Shown: positions 47,371 through 59,115, counted from the first letter of the stretch. The stretch: 64,000 nt of DNA from Colius striatus (GCF_028858725.1 NC_084773.1:22663675-22727674); one strand, 5' to 3'. Numbers and translations are program-made. The notes: generated by a model from the letters alone, not told the origin.

Positions 47371-48780
47371 AGCCAGCAGGGAACGTAGAGCAGCTGTCAG
47401 TATACAGGAGAACAGCTCTTGTCTTTTTCACATTGCCCAGAACCCTCTGTCACACTCAGAACTTCTTCAGCAGCTTGCAGAAGACTCCTCAGAGATGAAT
47501 CGATGTCAGAAATTCATTTACTTAGTGCCTTCTGAGCAAGACTCAGAGTCCAGGGGAAGATGGAAGATGAGAAGCACCCACTGACTCCAGTCAGAATAAC
47601 AGAGTTCCGGGCCGTGACTTCCAAGGACAGGGGTGTCAGGCAGGAGCGAGTTTTTTTTCCTGAGAGATCAGAGGAGGAAAAAAGCTTTTCAAGTGTGGGG
47701 GCCCAAGTGCAGCAAGGGAAGGGAGGTCACAGGGTCTGGGTGTGGAAGGAGGTGAATGGACAGCCACAGCCATTGCCAGAGGATGTGCGGTAGGAGGGAC
47801 CGGCGCCAGAGATGCGGCCAATGGGTTCTGTCTGCGGTTTGTGTCTTTTTTTAGATGTCTAAGAGGGAGCCGGTGACTGCAGGAACACGTCAGCTGACGT
47901 GGTCAGAATCGACCCTTTGGCCCTGTGAAAGCAAAGTATAGGGAGGGGGAGGTGGGGTTGGGGATTGCAGGTTTGGGGTTTAAAGGGAGCAGAGGGGAGC
48001 GGCCATTTGGGAGCCATCTCCTCTGGGCAAGGAAGGGGAGAGGGTCAACTTTTAGCAGGCAGCCAGTGTACACCGGGCCAGGTGGGTCCAGCCTCTGTGT
48101 GTCATATACCAGATTTTGTCTTCTGTGTCTCGGGACTTTCTCGAGTCCCCTAATCCTTTTTGTGCTCAAGGCTCAGATATCATCGCTACTGTCTCAAAGG
48201 ATGATTCTCAGCATTCCGGTGCCGATCTGGAGCTGCTTTTCTTGCATTAGAAGCTTAAACTTCGGATTGATTTTTGTCTCTTGAAGTTTACTAGCGGTCC
48301 CGTTCCACAGCATCAGCCACTGCGCTTCCGAATCATCCTTTTTCAGTCTAGTTCCCTTCATCTTCTCGTTCTTCAGTCTCGAAGCCACACTTCTTGTGCA
48401 TTCATCATCTGTCTGGACAGGAACTTGTCATCCCCGGACGTTGCTTTTGCCTCTGCGTGCGGCTGCCCTAGAGCCTCCTCACTTTACTGTCGCAGTCCCA
48501 CCGGCCTTTTTGCTCAATGGCATTTCCATTTCGGCGTTCTGTCACCGGGACTCGTCTCCTATTTCTGTGTCAGCATCCACATACCCTGCAGTGTCGGTCT
48601 CAGCACCTGGGCGTCGGGCTCGGAGCCGCTCTGCCCGGGGGATGTGAGGCCCAGCATTAGGGATTTGCTGTAATGCCAGCCTGGAGTTGAGTTCTGAACA
48701 GCTTTGTAGAGTGTCGAGCTTTGGAACTGTTTGTCTGTGGTTGGGCTCTTGGGTGATTTGTTTTCTATCTGTTTTCGCAG

Positions 48781-48843
48781 ATGCAGAGAAAAAAGCTGTA
48801 CTCCAGAGAGCGACCTGGGGATCGAGTGGATCGCCGAGAGAAA
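48781..48843 (+). other. exon-like block a, unit 1
   Basis: The acceptor CTGTTTTCGCAG and donor AAA/GTGTGT bound 63 bases that can read TPESDLGIEWIAERK. Its counterpart in unit 2 is 50,561-50,624 (acceptor TCTTCGCAG, donor AAG/GTTAGC), reading IPDSDLRTDRIAKR. The two differ by one base in length. Confidence 0.35.
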
Positions 48844-49066
48844 GTGTGTGATGGCGTGGGGAGAGAAAGAAAATGGGGATGGGCAGATGTACTGCTACAT
48901 GATGCTGTGTTTGTGTTCTGTTTTGAAGGTTCGAAGGCACGAGGCAGCCAGGTAATTGGCACCGGAGAGGACTCGGCCAGGTGAGCAGAGACCAGGGGTC
49001 TAAAGCAGCTGTTTTCAGGGGCCATTGGTGATGAAGTTACAAGATTTCCTCATTTGTATCTCGCAG

Positions 49067-49126
49067 GAGGTCCCCGAGCCTGACGCAGCAGGATGGAATG
49101 ATCCACGTGGAGGGCTAGAGGCCAAG
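49067..49126 (+). other. exon-like block b, unit 1
   Basis: Sixty bases between TATCTCGCAG and AAG/GTAAAG. The block is open in one frame: it contains DAAGWNDP and GGLEAK. Unit 2 (50,848-50,907) keeps the length and frame with three amino-acid changes, but its acceptor AG has become TG. Conserved frame with changes mainly at separate codons hints at past coding function. Confidence 0.4.
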
Positions 49127-49210
49127 GTAAAGGAGGCAGAGATGGGGATCCCTGTGGGTTGGTTCAGTATCTCGTTATGTGTTTTAGTTTCTTATTTGTG
49201 TTTCTTGCAG

Positions 49211-49266
49211 ATGCTATAAGATGCCTCGGAGAGGTGAAGCCACACACTGAGGAGGAGGCTGAAAAG
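49211..49266 (+). other. exon-like block c, unit 1
   Basis: Fifty-six bases between TTTCTTGCAG and AAG/GTGAGG, readable as AIRCLGEVKPHTEEEAEK. The unit 2 copy (50,993-51,047) is one base shorter and frame-shifted, with donor AAT/GTGAGG. The open phase of c does not follow from block b. Confidence 0.35.
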
Positions 49267-49343
49267 GTGAGGCAGATGTGATCCCCGTTGGTGTTTAAAA
49301 CTCTCCTGCTGCAAAGCAGTGAAGCATTTTCCTTGTTTTTCAG

Positions 49344-49501
49344 GGGCCGTGAGGACAGCCTCCAGAGCTTTCGAGATGAGCCAGGCCGGTTGCAAGGAGG
49401 GTGTCGGGGCCGGTGCTTTTGAAAAAGCGCCAGAGTTATTTTCTTTGAGTCTCAGACGCCTAAGGTATGACAGCAGCAGCATTGGACTGTGGAACAAACA
49501 G
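49344..49501 (+). other. exon-like block d, unit 1
   Basis: 158 bases between CTTGTTTTTCAG and AAACAG/GTAAGC, open in one frame (SRAFEMSQAG, EGVGAGAFEKAPELFS, LRRLRYDSSS). The unit 2 copy (51,125-51,287) keeps VSRAS...EGVRAGAFEEAPQLFS, then shifts frame and stops. A further block-like acceptor follows at about 49,614 (TTTGCAG/ATGCCCAAGAGG), with relatives near 47,857 and 51,397. Confidence 0.35.
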
Positions 49502-52372
49502 GTAAGCAAACCTCTGGGCTATCGGGGATGACTGTCAGAGCGGAGGTTGACATCTGTCACCTCCAATGCTAGCCACTTGCCCCATTTGTGGGGTTTCTTT
49601 TTATATCTTTGCAGATGCCCAAGAGGAGCGTGGCGCCCGCAGGCAGACCCTGGTTTTAGCGAAGATGGGCTTTAGACTATACGAGAGTTAAGTTGAGGGA
49701 CGGGATCGGGGAGGGGGAGACGAGGGGCAGACCATGTCGGGCATCGTAAGGTGGGGGTTCTAGGGGAGCAGAGGAGAGAGGCTCTTTGGGAACCATCTGC
49801 TTTGGGAAAGGGAAGGGCTAGGGTGAGCTTTTAGGAGACAGCTAACATAGGCCGGGCAGGGCGGCTGCAGCCTCTGTGTGTGTTGTCCTGTAGTCTGTTT
49901 TCTGTGTCTCAGAGCTTCTTCAGGTCCTGAAATCCTCCTTGTGTTCAAGGAGCATGGCACGTGACTCGGGCGTCTCTCATCGTCGTTCTCACCATTCCTG
50001 TGGCGATCGGCCACTGCTGTTCTGGCATCAGAAACCATGGATCGGTTTCACATCTTGAAGTTTTCTATTGGTCCCGTTCCATGACATCAGCCGCTGCGTT
50101 CTCGAGTCATCCTTTTTCAGACAGAGTCTAGTTCCCTTCATCTGTGGCCTTCTCAGCCTTGAAGCCAGGCTTCTCATGCATCCATCATCTGTCTGGACAG
50201 GAACTTCTCATCCCAGGCCATTACCTTTGCCCGTGTGTGGGGCTGCTCCAGGGTCCCCTGGCTTCAGCATCTTGGCCCCACGAGCCTTTTTGCTCAATGA
50301 CATTTCAATTTTGCCGTTCTGTCACCGGGACTTGTCTCCTATTTGTATGTCAGTGTTCATCTTCCGTGCAGTGTCGGTCTCAGCACGTGGGCGTCGGGCT
50401 CGGAGCCGCTCTGCCCGGGGGATGTGAGGCCCAGCGTTAGGGATTTGCTGTAATGCCAGCCTGGAGTTGAATTTTGAACAGCTTTGTAGAGTGTCGAGCT
50501 TTGGAACTGTTTGTCTGTGGTTGGGCTCTTGGGTGATTTGTTTTCTATCTGTCTTCGCAGACGCAGGGGACACAAGCCGCATCCCAGATAGCGACCTGAG
50601 GACGGACCGGATCGCCAAGAGAAGGTTAGCGATGATGTGAGGTGAGAGGCAAGAGTGTGATGGGCAGATGTACCGCTACATGATGCTGTGTTTTGCGTTC
50701 TGTTTTGAGGGTTCGAAGGCACGAGGGAGGCAGGACACGGGCATCGGAGAGGACTCGGCCAGGTCAGCAGAGATCGGGGGCTAAAGCAGCTGTTTTTAGG
50801 GGCCATCGGTGATGAAGTTACCAGATTTCCTCGTTTGTGTCTCACTGGAGGACCCTCAGCCTGATGCAGCAGGATGGAATGACCCCAGTGGAGGGCTAGA
50901 GGCCAAGGTAAAGGAGCCAGAGATGGGGATCCCTGTGGGTTTGTTCAGTATCTCATCATGTGTTTTAGTTTCTTGTTTGTATCTTTTCGCAGGTGCCATA
51001 AGATGCCTGGAAGGGTGAAGCCACACACTGAGGAGGAGGCTGAAAATGTGAGGCAAGTGTGATCCCCGATGGTGTTTAAAGCTGTCTTGCTGCAAGGCAG
51101 TGAATTGTTTTTCTTGTTTTTCAGGGGCCATGAGGGCAGCCTTCGGAGCATTTGCAGTGAGCCGGGCCAGTAGCGACGAGGGTGTCAGGGCCGGCGCATT
51201 CGAAGAAGCGCCACAGTTATTTTCTGTCTTTGAATCTCCGGCGCCTAAGGGATGACGACAGCCGTGTGGGACTCCGGAAGGAGCAGGGTGAGCGGAACAC
51301 CTCTGCCTTTGGAGGGAGTGGTTGTCAGAGCGGAGATCGGTGTAGCCTGATGCAATGCTCACCATTTGCCCCATTCGTGGGATTTCTTTTGATCAGGTTG
51401 CCTACCCCCAGGAAGAACGTGGCACCCGAAGAAAGGCCTCAGGGAGCGACGTAATTTCCACAGAGATGGACTTCAGAGCATCACGCAAGTTAAGTTGAGC
51501 GAAAGGGTCGGGGAGGGGCAAGGAGGGGGAGGTGATGTTGAGAATTGCAGGATGGGGTTTTTAGGGTAGCAGTGGAGAGAGGTTGTTTGGGAACCCCCTC
51601 CTTTAGGCAAGGAAATAGTTAGGGTTAGGTTTTAAGAGGCAGTCAGGATGTGCCGGGCAGGGCGGTTCCAGCTTCTGTGTGGGTTGTCGTGTTGTCTGTC
51701 CTTTCCATCTCAGGATTTCTTCGAATCTCAAAGTCTTCTTTGCACTTGAGGACCACAGCACGTGACTTGAGCACCTTCCCTGAGGTCTCGAAGAACAAAC
51801 CTCATGATTCAGTGCCGGTCAGGTGCCGCTTTTCTTGCATAAGGAACTTAAACTGTGGATCGGCTTCACATCTTGAAGTTCTCCGTCAGTTGTTTTCTCC
51901 AGTACGATGTTCCAGGCTGCGTCAGCAGCTCTTCTCAGTAGGCATCCCTGTTCTGAGATTTGGTCTCACTCTCTCCATCACTGCATTCTCTAGGACTCAC
52001 AATCAGGCTTCTTGCGCATCCATCATCCCAGTCTTCACAGTTACTTCTCATCCCGGGCTGTTCCCTCAGCCTCTTTGCGTGGCTGGCGTGGAGCCTCGCT
52101 TCTTTGTCACAGCCCCGTAGGTCTCTGTGCTTGAGGGTATTCTCTGTCCAGGCATCGTGTTGCCGAGTCTTCTCACTTCTGTGTCATGTCGTCTGTGTTC
52201 TATGTGGTGTCGGTGTTTGTGTGTGTGTTTACCTTAGAGCCCCTCTGCCCGGGGGTGTAGAGTCAAGAGCAGATGGAGGAGCACTGAGTGTATGTCACTT
52301 TACTTTTGGCACATGGGCTTTGGGGTTTTGTTTACCGAGTGGGGTTTTTGGTTTTTGGGTTTTGTGGAGTGA

Positions 52373-52445
52373 GTGGCCTTTTTGGGGTGTGGCCTTTTTG
52401 GGGTGTGGCCTTTTTGGGGTGTGGCCTTTTTGGGGTGTGGCTGGG
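52373..52445 (+). repeat. 20-bp VNTR, CCTTTTTGGGGTGTGG x4
   Basis: Exact units lie in the downstream half of module 3. From about 52,700 to 52,980 further repeats of GGGGTTTTGTGTAGTGCCTG follow. Confidence 0.88.
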
Positions 52446-53534
52446 CTTTGCATCTGGGTGACTTGTTCTGTTCTATTTCCCGAGACAGAAGCTGTGTTCA
52501 GAATAACAACACGAGGGGCAAGCAAAGCGCCTCGGTGCTGCCGTCATGTGGACACAGTGCAGTACTGCAGCTCAGGAGCAGCGCATCGCAGCAGCACCCG
52601 ACACAGCTTTTGGAATCAGACCTGTGGCTCTGCACAAGATAAGTACCGGGATAATGCCATACTGGGGCCGGGGGGAGGGGATAAAGTTAGGAGTTACAGG
52701 GAGGGGTTTTGTGTAGTGCCTGGGCTTTTGGGTTTTGGCTTTCAGGGGTTTTGTGTAGTGACTGGGCTTTGGAGTTGTGGCTTTCAGAGGTTTTGTGTAG
52801 CTCATGGGTTTTGGAGTTTTGGCTGTCAGGGGTTTTGTGTAGTGTCTGGGCTGTCAGCGGTTTTGGCTGTCAGGGGTTTTGTGTAGTGCCTGGGCTGTCA
52901 GGGGTTTTGTGTAGTGCCTGGGCTGTCAGTGGTTTTGACTTTCCGGGATTTTGTGTAGTGAGTGTGGTTTTGACCTTGGGCTTTGGGATTGTGTTTAGTT
53001 GAGTGGACTTTTTGGGTTTTGGCTTAGGGGTTTTGTTACAATAATGTGGTTTTTCCTTTGGTGTTTTGTTGAGGGAGTCGGCTTTTGGCTTTGGGGTTCT
53101 CTTTGGTGAATGGACCTTTTGGGTTTTGGCTGTGGTATTTTGTTGAGCGAGTGTGGTTTTTGACTTAGTGGGTTTGTTATGCGAGTGTGGTTTTGACTTA
53201 AGGTTTTTGTGTAGGGACTGGACTTTTGGGGTTCTATTTTGTGAGTGTGACTTTGGGCTTTGGCTCAGTCAGTTTGCCTTTGGGCTTTGGCAGTTAAGGA
53301 TAATTCTGTGTTGGGGCTGGGAGGAGGGGATAAGGTCGGGAGTCACAGGGAGGAATTACAAAGGTTGTGTAGAGGAATGTTCCGTAGCGAGTCCCCATTA
53401 GGCAAGGAAAGGAAGTTACTTCTCAGGACAAGGGCAATGTGTGGCAGGCAGAGTGGCTCCAGTGTCTGTGTGGGTTGTTGTGTTGTCTGTCCTTCACATC
53501 TCAGGATTTCCTCGAGTCCCAAAGTCTTTTTTTG

Positions 53535-56500
53535 CACTTGAGGCACACGGCACATGACTCGGCCACTTTCCTTGAGGTCTCAAAGAACAAACCTCCTCAT
53601 TCCGGTGCCCATCAGTGCCACTTTTCTTTCATAAGAAGCTTAAACTGTGGATCATCTTTAGATCTTGAAATTCTTTGTCAGTCGTTTTCCACAGTGCAGC
53701 GTTCCAGGCTGCGTCAGCAGCTCTTCTCAGTAGGCATCCCTGTTCTGAGATTTGTTCTCATTCCCTTCATTGCTACATTCTCTGGGACTCATGGTCAGGC
53801 TTCTTGCACATCCATCATCCCAGTCCTGATCCTGGACTGTTCCCTTAGCCTCTTTGTGTGGCTGCCGTGGAGCCTCGCTTCTTTGTCACAGCCCCGTAGG
53901 TCTTTACTTTAGGGCATCTCCAGTCCCGGCATCGTGTGACCGAGTCTCCTCACTTCTGTGTTGTGTTGTCTGTGTTCTGTGTGGTGTTGGTGTTTATATG
54001 TGTGTGTTTATCGTAGAGGTGCTCTGCGTGGGGATGTAGAGTCAAGGGCAGGTGGAGGAGCACTGAGTGTATGTCAGTTCGCTTTTGATACGTGGGAGTT
54101 GGGGCTTTGGCTGCCGAGTGAGGTGTTGGGGCTTTGTATAGCAGGTGAGCTTTTGGGGGTTTTGCTCAGTGACTTGGTTTTGCATCTGGGTGACTTGTTT
54201 TGTTCTATTTCCAGAGACAGAAGCTGTTCTCCAAATAACAACACAAGGGGCAAGCAGAGCCCGTCAGTGCTGTTGTCATGTGGACAGAGTGTGGTATTGC
54301 AGTAGCACCCGATAGCATTTTTTGAATTGGACCTGTGGCTCTCTGCAAGTTAAGTACGGGGATCATGTTGTGTTGGGGCTGGGAGGAGGGGACCAAGGTA
54401 GGAGTTACAGGGAGGGGTTTTGTGTAGTGCCTGGACCTTTGGAGTTTTGGCTTTCAGGGGTTTTGTGCAGTGCCTGGTCTTTCAGGGCTTTTGGCTTTGG
54501 GGCGTGCCTGGGGCTTTTGGCTTTGGGGCGTGCCTGGGGCTTTTGGCTTTGGGGCGTGCCTGGGGCTTTTGGCTTTGGGGCGTGCCTGGGGCTTTGTGGA
54601 GTGAGTATGGTCTTGGGCTTCAGTAGCGACTTTTTTTTTGCTGTGTTTTCAAGTTTCTATTGTGCTTGCTAGTTAAATACAGGGACAATGCTGTGTTGGG
54701 GCAGGGAGGAGGGAACAAGGTTGCAAGTCACAGTGAAGTGTTTCAAAGGTCGTGTAGAGGAGAGTAATGTTCCATAGCCAGTCCCCACCAGTTAAGGAAA
54801 GGGAGGCAGTTAGTTCTTTTTTGGCAGCATGTACCGGGCAGAGTGACTCCAGCCTCTGTGTTGTCTTGTGTTGTCTGTGTTCTCCACGTCCACTTACTCG
54901 GGCTTCCTCATTCATCGCTCTTTGCTCTTTGGCGGCAAGGTCTGGATCTCAGGCAGCATCCTCACGGTCTTGAACACTGTATGCAGTGATGCAGTGTGAA
55001 TCAAGCTCTTCTTGCGTAGCCATCCTTAAGCGTAGATCCATCTCGCACCTTGGAAGATTCCTGACCGTATTGTTCTGCGGTACCACTTCTGGCCGCATTG
55101 GCGGCTCTGCTCTTCAGCCATCCCTTTGCACAGACCCAGACTTCTTCCTCATGTCCTCAGGATCTCAGGTCTGGGGTGTTCCTCTGGCGCAGGCCTGGTC
55201 TGTTACATCTGCCCTCTTCAGGCAGGCCACTATAGAGCCTTCTCCCTTCAATGTAGCATCCTGTAGGTCTTTCCAGTCAACATCATCTGTGGCCAGGGCG
55301 TCTCTGAGCCGAATTCCCTGTTGTCTTTATGTTGTCTATGTGTTCTTTCACGTGGTGTCGGTGTTTGCCCACGGGTGTGGGGTGGAGCCACTCTGCCCGA
55401 GCGTGTAGGGTAAAGCAGAGAGCGAGGTCAGTGTCAGGGGCCGGTCGGGATTCCCGGGGAGATCGCTCGTGTCAAGTTTCTCAGAATCGAAGGAAAGCCA
55501 AGGGTTCCGGGGGTTGATGTGAAGCAGCATGTCACTTGGTTATTACTTTGAAGCGTAACACTTTGGCCTCAGATGGAGCTGTCTATCATCAAGGCTGTGG
55601 GAGAAGGGTCTAGTTGGTAGAATGTTTAGGTGTTGGTGTGGCAGAACTGTGCCTTGTTTTTGCTTTTAGGGTGTGTACGATGAAACCTATAGTAATGAGG
55701 CTGCTGTTGGTTGGGGTTTCTTTTCTCTTACCCTGTATGTAGTTGTCTTAGTTGTGGCTCACTTGAGGTGATGTTTGCAGCCAAGCTTTGGCAGGCAGGG
55801 CCCCCTTCGAGGCCCTCGCAAAGGATGTTTCTGGGGAGCGACGTAGCTTTGAGGTGCCATTGTTGCGGGTGGGCAGGAGGATGGTGGAGTGGAGGCAGGG
55901 TTCGGTGGGGTGGAGGGGAGGGGGTTATGGGGTTTGAATTGCAATTTGAAATTGTTTCTCTTTCAGGTTTTTCAATTTCTACATTTTTAATAGAATAAAA
56001 AATCCCCAGCCGGGGGTTTTTTTTTTTTTCCCTCCGGCTGGGGTTTTTTTTCCTCGGTCCCGGTCGCTCTGCGAGGCGACGATCATCGCCAAAGTTTGGG
56101 CTCGGAGCGACCAGGGGCCGGGGTTTTCGTCAGGCAGGGCCATGGATTCTCCACTCCTCCGGGAACGCCGTTCCCGAGGAGCATTTTCCTGGCAGGTGTA
56201 TTTTTAGAGGGAAGCCGACTCGGGAGGCCAGCTGGTGGAACTGGCTGTGGGTGTTGGTAGCAAGACGTAGAATTGAGCAGGAGCAGATATTGAAGGGAGT
56301 CGGCACAATTTTTAGGAACCAAAAGCTTTTGCTGTGAATGTTGTCACTTCTGAGGTAGTAATATCGCTCCACTTTTGTTTCCCTGCAGAAGTATGGAAAT
56401 GGAGAGCTTCCAGAGTCCAGGGGCGATGGGGCATCTTCATTCCAGAGATGGATTTGCAGGTAGATAGGGTCTTTGAAGAAGGAAAGAAGCATCAAGGGTA

Positions 56501-56875
56501 ATATAAAGACGGCACGTGTTGCCAATTGCTAGGGAGGCAGTTTTACAATGGACTGTTGATAGATACATGAAAACTGTCTGTAACCTTTTAAAAATGTAGA
56601 TGCAGTTCTGGATTTGCGCTCCCTGTAACAAGATTTGTGCCCCCTGTATTGCATTTGCAGCCTCTGTATTGGTCTTGGTAAAAGGAACTGGCTATAATAA
56701 AAGCTTCAATAAAGATGGCTCGGGGCAGCGGGAATAAAGGTGGTTTTGCTCTGTCGTGTGCCGTGTTTATTGGCGTCTGAGTCTTTTATTGGTGTCTGAG
56801 TCTCTTATTTGAAATGTTCCCCTTTGCAATGTGCCATCTGTGTTTTTGTGGTGTCTGAGAGACCTATTGTGTATC
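53535..56875 (+). repeat. subtelomeric module, copy B (units 4-5)
   Basis: This is the right-hand partner of 366-3,235, in the same orientation and about 53.2 kb away. It contains the VNTR at 54,486-54,600 (GGGGCGTGCCTGGGGCTTTT, about four to five units against two in copy A) and the dyad cluster at 56,004-56,175. It has 437 bases (56,372-56,808) that copy A lacks. Confidence 0.88.
56372..56808 (+). mobile_element. 437-bp insertion or copy-A deletion; LTR-like
   Basis: Present only in copy B. It carries three AATAAA signals within 43 bases (56,696, 56,708, 56,733), then a TG-rich tail with two copies of a TTATTGGYGTCTGAGTCT-type repeat. This resembles the R-U5 end of an LTR. Its left half has a CCCTGCAG acceptor-like site. 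Insertion versus deletion is not settled. Confidence 0.4.
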
Positions 56876-57149
56876 GTCCAATGTGGTTTTGTGTTTGTCT
56901 CTGTCTTTCTGTCACTCTGTCTGTCCTGGTCTCTTATTTCCTTTTCTGTTTGTCTTAGTCTTTTCTCTTTCTCTCTCTCCCTGTCTGACTGTAGTCTCTT
57001 TTCTCTCCCTCTCTATCTTAGTATATTTTCTATATTTCTGTGTCACTTAATCTCTTTTCTCTTTTTTTTCCATCCCAGTCTCTTACTCTTTCCTCAGTTT
57101 ATCTGACTTAGTCTCTTTTCTCTCTCTTTCTGTCTCAATCTGTTTTCTG

Positions 57150-57480
57150 TTTCTCTTTGTTTCCCTTCCTTTTTTTTCTGTTTCCCTTCCTTTTTTTTCT
57201 GTTTCCCTTCCTTTTTTTTCTGTTTCCCTTCCTTTTTTTTCTGTTTCCCTTCCTTTTTTTTCTGTTTCCCTTCCTTTTTTTTCTGTTTCCCTTCCTTTTT
57301 TTTCTGTTTCCCTTCCCTTTTTTTCTGTTTCCCTTCCCTTTTTTTCTGTTTCCCTTCCCTTTTTTTCTGTTTCCCTTCCCTTTTTTTCTGTTTCCCTTCC
57401 CTTTTTTTCTGTTTCCCTTCCCTTTTTTTCTGTTTCCCTTCCTTTTTTTTTCTGTTTCCCTTCTCTTTTTTTTTTTCTGT
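57150..57480 (+). repeat. 21-bp polypyrimidine satellite
   Basis: About 15 units of TTTCTGTTTCCCTTCCTTTTT; the left half has CCTTCC followed by eight T and the right half CCTTCCC followed by seven T, so the array has two unit variants in blocks. The strand is almost pure pyrimidine. Lys/Glu-rich or Phe/Pro-rich frames here are artefacts. Confidence 0.95.
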
Positions 57481-57545
57481 TTCTCACTTTGTTCTGTTGA
57501 TTTCAACAGAACTTTTAAATTTAAAAATTACACTTAATTTAAAAA

Positions 57546-57643
57546 CAGCAGAAAATGGCCCCTCTCTGGGAGTAAAAAAAAAATAAAAAAAATTAAAAAA
57601 AAAAAATTACTCCCAGAGAATTTTTTTGGGCCATTTTCTGCTG
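57546..57643. repeat. foldback hairpin with A/T loop
   Basis: CAGCAGAAAATGGCCC at 57,546 is the reverse complement of GGGCCATTTTCTGCTG ending at 57,643, and TCTCTGGGAGTAA pairs with TTACTCCCAGAGA. The arms enclose an A-rich loop of about 30 bases; the right arm has an extra T-run. It could be a small foldback element. Confidence 0.85.
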
Positions 57644-57669
57644 CACCAGACTTATTATTTTTCTTCTTT

Positions 57670-58165
57670 TTCTATACTATATACCCCCACACCTGATCCC
57701 AATTACTAGCCCACCCACATAAACAATTACCAACCCCTAAGCCACCCCCCCCAAGTCCAACCATACCACCCCCCAAACCAGAAACACCTCCCCCCAACAC
57801 CATAACACCCAACCTCCCAATCCACCACACACAAAACACCTCAACCCAGCCACACCCACACACCACACCCAAAACTCCACCCCCTCCACCAACCACACAC
57901 CCATCCCCACCTGCCCACACCACCACACCCACAACCCCCTCCCAAGACATGGCCAAACCCCTCCCCCCAACCAGGCCACACCTACAACCCCACCCCCCCC
58001 ACATTGTACCACACCCCCCCTCCCATCTGCAACACAACCCCAAACTCCACCCCCAGCACCAGCCACACCCCATGACCTAGCCACAGCCCCTCACCCCAAA
58101 ACTACACCTCCTCCAACCACAACCACACCCCAAACCCCACCTCCCTCATCAACCACACTCCCAAC
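57670..58165 (+). repeat. C/A-rich low-complexity DNA
   Basis: CCACACCC and CCCCCAACC-type sequence without a strict period. No gene. Confidence 0.75.
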
Positions 58166-59115
58166 ACTTTGACCCCCAACTTTCAACCTCATGACCTTAA
58201 ACCCACATGACCTTTGATCCCAACCTTTGACATCTTAGCCTCCAACCCCTCAACCCCTAACCACTTGACCTTTTCACCCCTGACCCAACCTTTGACCTTT
58301 TGACCCCCGACCTTTGACCCTTGACCCCTACCTTTGACCTTTTTGACCCTTGACCCCGACCTTTGACCTTTTTCGACCTTTTGACCCCTGACCTCGACCT
58401 TTGACCTTTTGACCCTTGACCCCGACCTTTGACCTTTTGACCCTTGACCCCGACCTTTGACCTTTTGACCCTTGACCCCGACCTTTGACCCCTGACCTCG
58501 ACCTTTGACCTTTTTCGACCTTTTGACCCTTGACCCCGACCTTTGACCTTTTGACCCCTGACCCCGACCTTTGACCTTTTGACCCTTGACCCCGACCTTT
58601 GACCTTTTGACCCTTGACCCCGACCTTTGACCCCTGACCTCGACCTTTGACCTTTTTCGACCTTTTGACCCTTGACCCCGACCTTTGACCTTTTGACCCC
58701 TGACCCCGACCCTTGACCTTTTGACCCTTGACCCCGACCTTTGACCTTTTGACCCTTGACCTCGACCTTTGACCTTTTTCGACCTTTTGACCCTTGACCC
58801 CGACCTTTGACCTTTTGACCCCTGACCCCGACCTTTGACCTTTTGACCCTTGACCCCGACCTTTGACCTTTTGACCCTTGACCCCGACCTTTGACCCCTG
58901 ACCTCGACCTTTGACCTTTTTCGACCTTTTGACCCTTGACCCCGACCTTTGACCTTTTGACCCCTGACCCCGACCTTTGACCTTTTGACCCTTGACCCCG
59001 ACCTTTGACCTTTTGACCCTTGACCCCGACCTTTGACCTTTTGACCCCTTGACCCCGACCTTTGACCTTTTGACCCCTTGACCCCGACCTTTGACCTTTT
59101 GACCCCTTGACCCTT
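58166..59115 (+). repeat. GACCTTTGACCTTTTGACCC subtelomeric satellite
   Basis: Tandem TGACC blocks are spaced 6-8 bp apart: GACCTTT, GACCTTTT, GACCCTT, GACCCC. A variant TTTTTCGACC recurs near 58,371, 58,513, 58,656, 58,778 and 58,919, which indicates a higher-order period of about 125-145 bp. The GACCTTTGACC core is one base from a DR1 nuclear-receptor element. The array runs directly into the telomere at 59,116. Confidence 0.92.

Larger units (their letters stand above)
47870..53275 (+). repeat. diverged tandem subtelomeric modules (units 1-3)
   Basis: Modules start near 47,870, 49,680 and 51,480, with a fourth from 53,275 and a fifth from 54,690. Recurring landmarks are CAGCCTCTGTGTG, TTTCTTGCATAAG or its variants followed by CTTAAACTGTGGAT, CACATCTTGAAGTT and CGTGGGCGTCGGGCTCGGAG (units 1 and 2). 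Units 1 and 2 are closest; units 3-5 share a different downstream half rich in GGGGTTTTGTGTAGTG repeats. Confidence 0.75.

Noticed and set aside
51960..52886. 308-codon + strand frame across module 3
   Set aside because: It crosses VNTRs and exon-like borders, has no recognisable domain, and its counterparts in the modules at 366 and 53,535 are not open in the same frame.
57083..57487. Lys/Glu-rich 134-codon frame resembling a charged nuclear protein
   Set aside because: It is the reverse translation of the 21-bp polypyrimidine satellite.
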